64,000 bases of DNA from contig JAWRVZ010000156.1 of the NCBI GenBank assembly GCA_037043235.1, positions 1,555,525 to 1,619,524 of the forward strand, read 5' to 3'. Positions within the stretch are counted from its first letter, which is position 1; each line of letters opens with the position of its first letter. The DNA comes from Rhodeus uyekii. Lineage: Eukaryota > Chordata > Actinopteri > Cypriniformes > Acheilognathidae. The position numbers were made by a program, and so were the translations under genes. The notes beneath the pieces were generated by a model. The model was given only the letters and a program-made list of their open reading frames with translations. It was not told the origin of the DNA and ran no database searches. Shown piece by piece: positions 53,601 through 64,000 of this stretch.

Positions 53601-56600
53601 GCAAAAGACTCATTGCGTATGAATGCAGAAATTAGTTTGTTGCGTTGCATTGCTTACTTTGTGCATATAATGAATTTGTGCATATGTGATATTTCATTGC
53701 ACTGAGCAAAACAATCTGTTATGCATTGACAAATAGCATAAAATAGTTTGATGCATTGCATGCTGACTTTGTGCATAGAACTATTTATCATGTGCATATC
53801 TGAGAGGGATAACTTTATGCAAGAACTAATCTGTGCAATGTGATATTTCATTAAACTGAGCAAAAAAATATGTTGTGCATTGAGAAATAGCATGAACTAT
53901 TTTGATGTATTACATTGCATTGTGCACAGAACTAATTATCATGTGCATATGCATTATTGCTTTTCATTGGTCGAGTTAAACAATCAGTTGCGTTGTGACA
54001 AATAGCATTGTGCACTGTGCATTGCATTGTGCACAGAACTAATTCTCATGTGCATATGCATTATTGCTTTTCATTGGTCGAGTTAAACAATCAGTTGCGT
54101 TGTGACAAATAGCATTGTGCACTGTGCATTGCATTGTGCACAGAACTAATTCTCATGTGCATATGCATTATTGCTTTGCATTGGTCGAGTTAAACAATCA
54201 GTTGCGTTGTGGCAAATAGCATTGTGCACTGTGCATTGCATTGCATTGTGCACAGAACTAATTCTCATGTGCATATGCATTATTGCTTTGCATTTGCACT
54301 GAGCAAAACAATGTGTTGTGCATTGACAAATAGCATTGTGCACTGTGCATTGCATTGCATTGTGCACAGAACTCATTTTCATGTGCAAATGCATTATTGC
54401 TTTGGATTGGTCGAGTTAGACAATCAGTTGCGTTGTGACAATAGCATGAACTATTTTGTTGCAGTGCATTGCTAACTTTGTGCATAGAACTAATCTGTGC
54501 AAATGTGATATTTCATTGCACTGAGCAAAACAATGTGTTGTGCATTGAGAAATAGCATGAACTAGTTTGTTGTATTGCATTGTATTGTGCAGTGTGCATT
54601 GCATTGCATTGTGCACAGAACTCATTCTCATGTGCAAATGCATTATTGCTTTGCATTGGTCGAGTTAAACAATCAGTTGCGTTGTGACAAATAGCATTTT
54701 GCACTGTGCATTGTATTGCATTGTGCACAGAACTAATTCTCATGTGCAAATGCATTATTGCTTTGCATTGGTCGAGTTAAACAATCAGTTGCGTTGTGAC
54801 AAATAGCATTGTGCACTGTGTATTGCATTGCATTGTGCACAGAACTAATTCTCATGTGCATATGCATTATTGCTTTGCATTGGTCGAGTTAAACAATCAG
54901 TTGCGTTGTGACAAATAGCATGAACTATTTTGTTGCAGTGCATTGCTAACTTTGTGCATAGAACTAATCTGTGCAAATGTGATATTTCATTGCACTGAGC
55001 AAAACAATGTGTTGTGCATTGAGAAATAGCATGAACTAGTTTGTTGTATTGCATTGTATTGTGCACTGTGCATTGCATTGCATTGTGCACAGAACTCATT
55101 CTCATGTGCAAATGCATTATTGCTTTGCATTGGTCGAGTTAAACAATCAGTTGCGTTGTGACAAATAGCATTTTGCACTGTGCATTGCATTGCATTGTGC
55201 ACAGAACTAATTTTCATGTTCATATGCATTATTGCTTTGCATTAGTCGAGTTAAACAATCAGTTGCATTGTGACAAATAGCATGAACTATTTTGTTGCAG
55301 TGCATTGCTAACTTTGTGCATAGAACTAATCTGTGCACATGTGATATTTCATTGCACTGAGCAAAACAATGTGTTGTGCATTGACAAATAGCATGAACTA
55401 GTTTGTTGTATTGCATTGTATTGTGCACTGTGCATTGCATTGCATTGTGCACAGAACTCATTCTCATGTGCAAATGCATTATTGCTTTGCATTGGTCGAG
55501 TTAAACAATCAGTTGCGTTGTGAGAAATAGCATTGTGCACTGTGCATTGCATTGCATTGTACACAGAACTAATTATCATGTGCATATGCATTATTTTTTT
55601 GCATTGGTCGAGTTAAACATTCAGTTGCGTTGTGACAAACAGCATTGTGCACTGTGCTTTGCATTGTGCACAGAACTAATTCTCATGTGCATATGCATTA
55701 TTGCTTTGCATTGGTCGAGTTAAACAATCAGTTGCATGTGACAAATAGCATGAACTATTTTGTTGCAGTGCATTGCTAACTTTGTGCATAGAAGTAATCT
55801 GTGCAAATGTGATATTTCATTGCACTGAGCAAAACAATGTGTTGTGCATTGAGAAATAGCATGAACTATTTTGTTGCAGTGCATTGCTAACTTTGTGCAT
55901 AGAACTAATCTGTGCAAATGTGATATTTCATTGCACTGAGCAAAACAATGTGTTGTGCATTGAGAAATAGCATGAACTATTTTGTTGCAGTGCATTGCTA
56001 ACTTTGTGCATAGAACTAATCTGTGCAAATGTGATATTTCATTGCACTGAGCAAAACAATGTGTTGTGCATTGAGAAATAGCATGAACTAGTTTGTTGTA
56101 TTGCATTGCATTGTGCACTATGCATTGCATTGCATTGTGCACAGAACTCATTCTCATGTGCAAATGCATTATTGCTTTGCATTGGTCGAGGTAAACAATC
56201 AGTTGCGGTGTGACAAATAGCATTGTGCACTGTGCATTGCATTGCATTGTGCACAGAACTAATTATCATGTGCATATGCATTATTGCTTTGCATTGGTCG
56301 AGTTAAACATTCAGTTGCGTTGTGACAAATAGCATTGTGCACTGTGCATTGCATTGTGCACAGAACTAATTCTCATGTGCATATGCATTATTGCTTTGCA
56401 TTGGTCGAGTTAAACTATCAGTTGCATTGTGACAAATGGCATGAACTATTTTGTTGCAGTGCATTGCTAACTTTGTGTATAGAACTAATCTGTGCACATG
56501 TGATATTTCATTGCACTGAGCAAAACAATGTGTTGTGCATTGAGAAATAGCATGAACTAGTTTGTTGTATTGCATTGCATTGTGCACTATGCATTGCATT

Positions 56601-59600
56601 GCATTGTGCACAGAACTCATTCTCATGTGCAAATGCATTATTGCTTTGCATTGGTCGAGTTAAACAATCAGTTGCGTTGTGACAAATAGCATTTTGCACT
56701 GTGCATTGCATTGCATTGTGCACAGAACTAATTCTCATGTTCATATGCATTATTGCTTTGCATTAGTCGAGTTAAACAATCAGTTGCATTGTGACAAATA
56801 GCATGAACTATTTTGTTGCAGTGCATTGCTAACTTTGTGCATAGAACTAATCTGTGCACATGTGATATTTCATTGCACTGAGCAAAACAATGTGTTGTGC
56901 ATTGACAAATAGCATGAACTAGTTTGTTGTATTGCATTGTATTGTGCACTGTGCATTGCATTGCATTGTGCACAAAACTCATTCTCATGTGCAAATGCAT
57001 TATTGCTTTGCATTGGTCGAGTTAAACAATCAGTTGCGTTGTGACAAATAGCATTGTGCACTGTGCATTGCATTGCATTGTACACAGAACTAATTATCAT
57101 GTGCATATGCATTATTTTTTTGCATTGGTCGAGTTAAACATTCAGTTGCGTTGTGACAAATAGCATTGTGCACTGTGCTTTGCATTGTGCACAGAACTAA
57201 TTCTCATGTGCATATGCATTATTGCTTTGCATTGGTCGAGTTAAACAATCAGTTGCATTGTGACAAATAGCATGAACTATTTTGTTGCAGTGCATTGCTA
57301 ACTTTGTGCATAGAACTAATCTGTGCACATGTGATATTTCATTGCACTGAGCAAAACAATGTGTTGTGCATTGAGAAATAGCATGAACTATTTTGTTGCA
57401 GTGCATTGCTAACTTTGTGCATAGAACTAATCTGTGCAAATGTGATATTTCATTGCACTGAGCAAAACAATGTGTTGTGCATTGAGAAATAGCATGAACT
57501 AGTTTGTTGTATTGCATTGCATTGTGCACTATGCATTGCATTGCATTGTGCACAGAACTCATTCTCATGTGCAAATGCATTATTGCTTTGCATTGGTCGA
57601 GGTAAACAATCAGTTGCGGTGTGACAAATAGCATTGTGCACTGTGCATTGCATTGCAATGTGCACAGAACTAATTATCATGTGCATATGCATTATTGCTT
57701 TGCATTGGTCGAGTTAAACATTCAGTTGCGTTGTGACAAATAGCATTGTGCACTGTGCATTGCATTGTGCACAGAACTAATTCTCATGTGCATATGCATT
57801 ATTGCTTTGCATTGGTCGAGTTAAACTATCAGTTGCATTGTGACAAATAGCATAAACTATTTTGCTGCAGTGCATTGCTAACTTTGTGCATAGAACTAAT
57901 CTGTGCAAATGTGATATTTCATTGCACTGAGCAAAACAATGTGTTGTGCATTGAGAAATAGCATGCACTAGTTTGTTATATTGCATTGCATTGTGCACAG
58001 AACTAATTCTCATGTGCAAATGCATTATTGCTTTGCATTGGTCGAGGTAAACAATCAGTTGCGGTGTGACAAATAGCATTGTGCACTGTGCATTGCATTG
58101 CATTGTGCACAGAACTAATTATCATGTGCATATGCATTATTGCTTTGCATTGGTCGAGTTAAACATTCAGTTGCGTTGTGACAAATAGCATTGTGCACTG
58201 TGCTAACTTTGTGCATAGAACTAATCTGTGCAAATGTGATATTTCATTGCACTGAGCAAAACAATGTGTTGTGCATTGAGAAATAGCATGCACTAGTTTG
58301 TTGCAGTGCATTGCTAACTTTGTGCATAGAACTAATCTGTGCACATGTGATATTTCATTGCACTGAGCAAAACAATGTGTTGTGCATTGAGAAATAGCAT
58401 GAACTAGTTATAATTGCATTGCATTGTGCACAGAACTCATTCTCATGAGCAAATGCATTATTGCTTTGCATTGGTCGAGTTAAACAATCAGTTGCGTTGT
58501 GACAAATAGCATTTTGCACTGTGCATTGCATTGCATTGTGCACAGAACTAATTCTCATGTGCATATGCATTATTGCTTTGCATTGGTCGAGTTAAACTAT
58601 CAGTTGCATTGTGACAAATAGCATGAACTATTTTGTTGCAGTGCATTGCTAACTTTGTGTATAGAACTAATCTGTGCACATGTGATATTTCATTGCACTG
58701 AGCAAAACAATGTGTTGTGCATTGAGAAATAGCATGAACTAGTTTGTTGTATTGCATTGCATTGTGCACTATGCATTGCATTGCATTGTGCACAGAACTC
58801 ATTCTCATGTGCAAATGCATTATTGCTTTGCATTGGTCGAGTTAAACAATCAGTTGCGTTGTGACAAATAGCATTGTGCACTGTGCATTGCATTGTGCAC
58901 AGAACTAATTCTCATGTGCATATGCATTATTGCTTTGCATTAGTCGAGTTAAACAATCAGTTGCATTGTGACAAATAGCATGAACTATTTTGTTGCAGTG
59001 CATTGCTAACTTTGTGCATAGAACTAATCTGTGCACATGTGATATTTCATTGCACTGAGCAAAAAAATGTGTTGTGCATTGACAAATAGCATGAACTAGT
59101 TTGTTGTATTGCATTGTATTGTGCACTGTGCATTGCATTGCATTGTGAACAGAACTCATTCTCATGTGCAAATGCATTATTGCTTTGCATTGGTCGAGTT
59201 AAACAATCAGTTGCGTGTGAAACTATTTTGCTGCAGTGAACTATTTTGAAATGAACTATTTAAACTAGTTAAAATTAACTATTTTGCTGCAGTGCATTGC
59301 TAACTTTGTGCATAGAACTAATCAGTGCAAATGTGATATTTCATTGCACTGAGCAAAACAATGTGTTGTGCATTGAGAAATAGCATGCACTAGTTTGTTA
59401 TATTGCATTGCATTGTGCACAGAACTCATTCTCATGTGCAAATGCAATTATTGCTTTGCATTGGTCGAGTTAAACAATCAGTTGCGTTGTGACAAATAGC
59501 ATTGTGCACTGTGTATTGCATTGCATTGTGCACAGAACTAATTCTCATGTGCATATGCATTATTGCTTTGCATTGGTCGAGTTAAACAATCAGTTGCGTT

Positions 59601-62600
59601 GTGACAAATAGCATGAACTATTTTGTTGCAGTGCATTGCTAACTTTGTGCATAGAACTAATCTGTGCAAATGTGATATTTCATTGCACTGAGCAAAACAA
59701 TGTGTTGTGCATTGAGAAATAGCATGAACTAGTTTGTTGTATTGCATTGTATTGTGCACTGTGTATTGCATTGCATTGTGCACAGAACTCATTCTCATGT
59801 GCAAATGCATTATTGCTTTGCATTGGTCGAGTTAAACAATCAGTTGCGTGTGAAACTATTTTGCTGCAGTGAACTATTTTGAAATGAACTATTTAAACTA
59901 GTTAAAATGAACTATTTTGCTGCAGTGCATTGCTAACTTTGTGCATAGAACTAATCTGTGCAAATGTGATATTTCATTGCACTGAGCAAAACAATGTGTC
60001 GTGCATTGAGAAATAGCATGCACTAGTTTGTTATATTGCATTGCATTGTGCACAGAACTCATTCTCATGTGCAAATGCATTATTGCTTTGCATTGGTCGA
60101 GGTAAACAATCAGTTGCGGTGTGACAAATAGCATTGTGCACTGTGCATTGCATTGCATTGTGCACAGAACTAATTATCATGTGCATATGCATTATTGCTT
60201 TGCATTGGTCGAGTTAAACATTCAGTTGCGTTGTGACAAATAGCATTGTGCACTGTGCATTGCATTGTGCACAGAACTAATTCTCATGTGCATATGCATT
60301 ATTGCTTTGCATTGGTCGAGTTAAACTATCAGTTGCATTGTGACAAATAGCATGAACTATTTTGTTGCAGTGCATTGCTAACTTTGTGTATAGAACTAAT
60401 CTGTGCACATGTGATATTTCATTGCACTGAGCAAAACAATGTGTTGTGCATTGAGAAATAGCATGAACTAGTTTGTTGTATTGCATTGCATTGTGCACTA
60501 TGCATTGCATTGCATTGTGCACAGAACTCATTCTCATGTGCAAATGCATTATTGCTTTGCATTGGTCGAGTTAAACAATCAGTTGCGTTGTGACAAATAG
60601 CATTTTGCACTGTGCATTGCATTGCATTGTGCACAGAACTAATTCTCATGTTCATATGCATTATTGCTTTGCATTAGTCGAGTTAAACAATCAGTTGCAT
60701 TGTGACAAATAGCATGAACTATTTTGTTGCAGTGCATTGCTAACTTTGTGCATAGAACTAATCTGTGCACATGTGATATTTCATTGCACTGAGCAAAACA
60801 ATGTGTTGTGCATTGACAAATAGCATGACCTAGTTTGTTGTATTGCATTGTATTGTGCACTGTGCATTGCATTGCATTGTGCACAGAACTCATTCTCATG
60901 TGCAAATGCATTATTGCTTTGCATTGGTCGAGTTAAACAATCAGTTGCGTTGTGACAAATAGCATTGTGCACTGTGCATTGCATTGCATTGCATTGTACA
61001 CAGAACTAATTATCATGTGCATATGCATTATTTTTTTGCATTGGTCGAGTTAAACATTCAGTTGCGTTGTGACAAATAGCATTGTGCACTGTGCTTTGCA
61101 TTGTGCACAGAACTAATTCTCATGTGCATATGCATTATTGCTTTGCATTGGTCGAGTTAAACAATCAGTTGCATTGTGACAAATAGCATGAACTATTTTG
61201 TTGCAGTGCATTGCTAACTTTGTGCATAGAACTAATCTGTGCACATGTGATATTTCATTGCACTGAGCAAAACAATGTGTTGTGCATTGAGAAATAGCAT
61301 GAACTATTTTGTTGCAGTGCATTGCTAACTTTGTGCATAGAACTAATCTGTGCAAATGTGATATTTCATTGCACTGAGCAAAACAATGTGTTGTGCATTG
61401 AGAAATAGCATGCACTAGTTTGTTATATTGCATTGCATTGTGCACAGAACTAATTCTCATGTGCAAATGCATTATTGCTTTGCATTGGTCGAGGTAAACA
61501 ATCAGTTGCGGTGTGACAAATAGCATTGTGCACTGTGCATTGCATTGCATTGTGCACAGAACTAATTATCATGTGCATATGCATTATTGCTTTGCATTGG
61601 TCGAGTTAAACATTCAGTTGCGTTGTGACAAATAGCATTGTGCACTGTGCTAACTTTGTGCATAGAACTAATCTGTGCAAATGTGATATTTCATTGCACT
61701 GAGCAAAACAATGTGTTGTGCATTGAGAAATAGCATGCACTAGTTTGTTGCAGTGCATTGCTAACTTTGTGCATAGAACTAATCTGTGCACATGTGATAT
61801 TTCATTGCACTGAGCAAAACAATGTGTTGTGCATTGAGAAATAGCATGAACTAGTTATAATTGCATTGCATTGTGCACAGAACTCATTCTCATGAGCAAA
61901 TGCATTATTGCTTTGCATTGGTCGAGTTAAACAATCAGTTGCGTTGTGACAAATAGCATTTTGCACTGTGCATTGCATTGCATTGTGCACAGAACTAATT
62001 CTCATGTGCATATGCATTATTGCTTTGCATTGGTCGAGTTAAACTATCAGTTGCATTGTGACAAATAGCATGAACTATTTTGTTGCAGTGCATTGCTAAC
62101 TTTGTGTATAGAACTAATCTGTGCACATGTGATATTTCATTGCACTGAGCAAAACAATGTGTTGTGCATTGAGAAATAGCATGAACTAGTTTGTTGTATT
62201 GCATTGCATTGTGCACAGAACTCATTCTCATGTGCAAATGCATTATTGCTTTGCATTGGTCGAGTTAAACAATCAGTTGCGTTGTGACAAATAGCATTGT
62301 GCACTGTGCATTGCATTGTGCACAGAACTAATTCTCATGTGCATATGCATTATTGCTTTGCATTAGTCGAGTTAAACAATCAGTTGCATTGTGACAAATA
62401 GCATGAACTATTTTGTTGCAGTGCATTGCTAACTTTGTGCATAGAACTAATCTGTGCACATGTGATATTTCATTGCACTGAGCAAAAAAATGTGTTGTGC
62501 ATTGACAAATAGCATGAACTAGTTTGTTGTATTGCATTGTATTGTGCACTGTGCATTGCATTGCATTGTGCACAGAACTCATTCTCATGTGCAAATGCAT

Positions 62601-64000
62601 TATTGCTTTGCATTGGTCGAGTTAAACAATCAGTTGCGTGTGAAACTATTTTGCTGCAGTGAACTATTTTGAAATGAACTATTTAAACTAGTTAAAATTA
62701 ACTATTTTGCTGCAGTGCATTGCTAACTTTGTGCATAGAACTAATCAGTGCAAATGTGATATTTCATTGCACTGAGCAAAACAATGTGTTGTGCATTGAG
62801 AAATAGCATGCACTAGTTTGTTATATTGCATTGCATTGTGCACAGAACTCATTCTCATGTGCAAATGCAATTATTGCTTTGCATTGGTCGAGTTAAACAA
62901 TCAGTTGCGTTGTGACAAATAGCATTGTGCACTGTGTATTGCATTGCATTGTGCACAGAACTAATTCTCATGTGCATATGCATTATTGCTTTGCATTGGT
63001 CGAGGTAAACAATCAGTTGCGGTGTGACAAATAGCATTGTGCACTGTGCATTGCATTGCATTGTGCACAGAACTAATTATCATGTGCATATGCATTATTG
63101 CTTTGCATTGGTCGAGTTAAACATTCAGTTGCGTTGTGACAAATAGCATTGTGCACTGTGCATTGCATTGTGCACAGAACTAATTCTCATGTGCATATGC
63201 ATTATTGCTTTGCATTGGTCGAGTTAAACTATCAGTTGCATTGTGACAAATAGCATGAACTATTTTGTTGCAGTGCATTGCTAACTTTGTGTATAGAACT
63301 AATCTGTGCACATGTGATATTTCATTGCACTGAGCAAAACAATGTGTTGTGCATTGAGAAATAGCATGAACTAGTTTGTTGTATTGCATTGCATTGTGCA
63401 CTATGCATTGCATTGCATTGTGCACAGAACTCATTCTCATGTGCAAATGCATTATTGCTTTGCATTGGTCGAGTTAAACAATCAGTTGCGTTGTGACAAA
63501 TAGCATATTGCACTGTGCATTGCATTGCATTGTGCACAGAACTAATTCTCATGTGCATATGCATTATTGCTTTGCATTGGTCGAGTTAAACAATCAGTTG
63601 CGTTGTGACAAATAGCATGAACTATTTTGTTGCAGTGCATTGCTAACTTTTTGCATAGAACTAATCTGTGCAAATGTGATATTTCATTGCACTGAGCAAA
63701 ACAATGTGTTGTGCATTGAGAAATAGCATGAACTAGTTTGTTGTATTGCATTGTATTGTGCACTGTGCATTGCATTGCATTGTGCACAGAACTCATTCTC
63801 ATGTGCAAATGCATTATTGCTTTGCATTGGTCGAGTTAAACAATCAGTTGCGTGTGAAACTATTTTGCTGCAGTGAACTATTTTGAAATGAACTATTTAC
63901 ACTAGTTAAAATGAACTATTTTGCTGCAGTGCATTGCTAACTTTGTGCATAGAACTAATCTGTGCAAATGTGATATTTCATTGCACTGAGCAAAACAATG
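53601..64000 (+). repeat. Right satellite array with higher-order structure
   Basis: More than 10 kb of the satellite family seen at 1-1566, in the same orientation. The first 350 bp are degenerate and form the outer edge of the right arm. Further out, units become homogeneous. Basic units of about 110 bp combine into 362-bp composites (for example starts at 54845/55207, 56366/56728, 60277/60639, 63180/63542). Larger blocks duplicate, with 58159-58820 repeated at 61606-62243, 3447 bp downstream. A variant segment AACTATTTTGAAATGAACTA occurs four times (near 59230, 59870, 62660 and 63880). Minus-strand frames up to 175 codons are artefacts of the repeat. Confidence 0.95.

Larger units (their letters stand above)
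34938..53965 (-). repeat. Right arm of giant inverted repeat
   Basis: Reverse complement of the left arm from its inner end (34938 with 19320) to its outer satellite edge (about 53965 with 1567). Relative to the other copies it carries a private solo LTR (40853-41379) and a block of about 480 bp at about 35080-35560. It lacks about 796 bp near 46542, about 600 bp near 44619 and about 450 bp of L1/Tx1 near 43366. It preserves the longer L2 copy. Confidence 0.93.

Noticed and set aside
1567..53965. The whole palindrome as one giant DNA transposon (Polinton- or Teratorn-like) with very long inverted ends
   Set aside because: No integrase, polymerase, capsid or transposase gene is found between the arms, no target duplication is seen in the satellite flanks, and the arms consist of older interspersed repeats.
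53601..64000. Dozens of minus-strand reading frames of 60-175 codons with a shared M-H-L-H-M-R / C-N-A-M-H-S theme
   Set aside because: They recur exactly with the satellite units and are composed of the TGCA-rich words read in frame. No start context, splice signals or known domain; the same holds for the frames at 132-1961.
53601..64000. Possible CRISPR-like array (regularly spaced repeats)
   Set aside because: The spacers are themselves repeated, there are no cas genes, and the whole context is a vertebrate genome with LINEs, SINEs and Tc1 elements.

Overview
The window looks like a repeat-dense, gene-poor, AT-rich stretch of a ray-finned fish genome, most likely an ostariophysan or cyprinid-like teleost. 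This is inferred from the repeat families: Tc1-like DD34E transposons, L2 and L1/Tx1 LINE debris, a tRNA-derived SINE with an L2-type 3' tail, a TG...CA solo LTR carrying a CCACCAGAGGG block, and hAT/Charlie-type elements with CAGGGGTGTC ends. No host protein-coding gene, rRNA or functional tRNA could be recognised.

The dominant structure is a giant imperfect palindrome. A left arm (about 1567-19320) reappears as its reverse complement in a right arm (about 34938-53965). The same SINE, Tc1, L2, MITE and minisatellite blocks occur in mirrored order, and some stretches are identical over roughly 180-270 bases. Between the arms sits a third, partial copy (about 19321-34092), in the same orientation as right-arm 37498-46756 and therefore inverted relative to left-arm 9080-17250. 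The only part of the centre with no partner is 34093-34937, which carries a broken retroviral/LTR-type gag-like fragment on the minus strand.

Both outer flanks are a complex satellite rich in TGCA, TGCATT and GTGCAC words (1-1985 and about 53600-64000). It has composite units of roughly 110 and 360 bp and larger duplications, including blocks 3447 bp apart. The satellite has the same orientation at 1-1566 and on the right, but reverses at about 1566-1575. The palindrome arms therefore start inside satellite DNA.

Several insertions are private to one copy and leave precise empty sites in the others. These are a 992-bp hAT with an 8-bp target duplication (20996-21987), a CR1/jockey-type LINE fragment (about 22287-23028), a nearly complete RTE-type LINE with endonuclease and reverse transcriptase split by one frameshift (27331-30619), and a 527-bp solo LTR with a 5-bp target duplication (40853-41379). 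Deletions are also copy-specific. The left arm, right arm and middle copy each keep sequence that another has lost, so the middle copy cannot be a simple recent copy of either arm as it now stands.

The only long coding sequence is the RTE-type LINE. All other coding material is decayed transposase or reverse transcriptase, plus one unrecognised 83-codon frame present in both arms. Element boundaries without clean target duplications are approximate.
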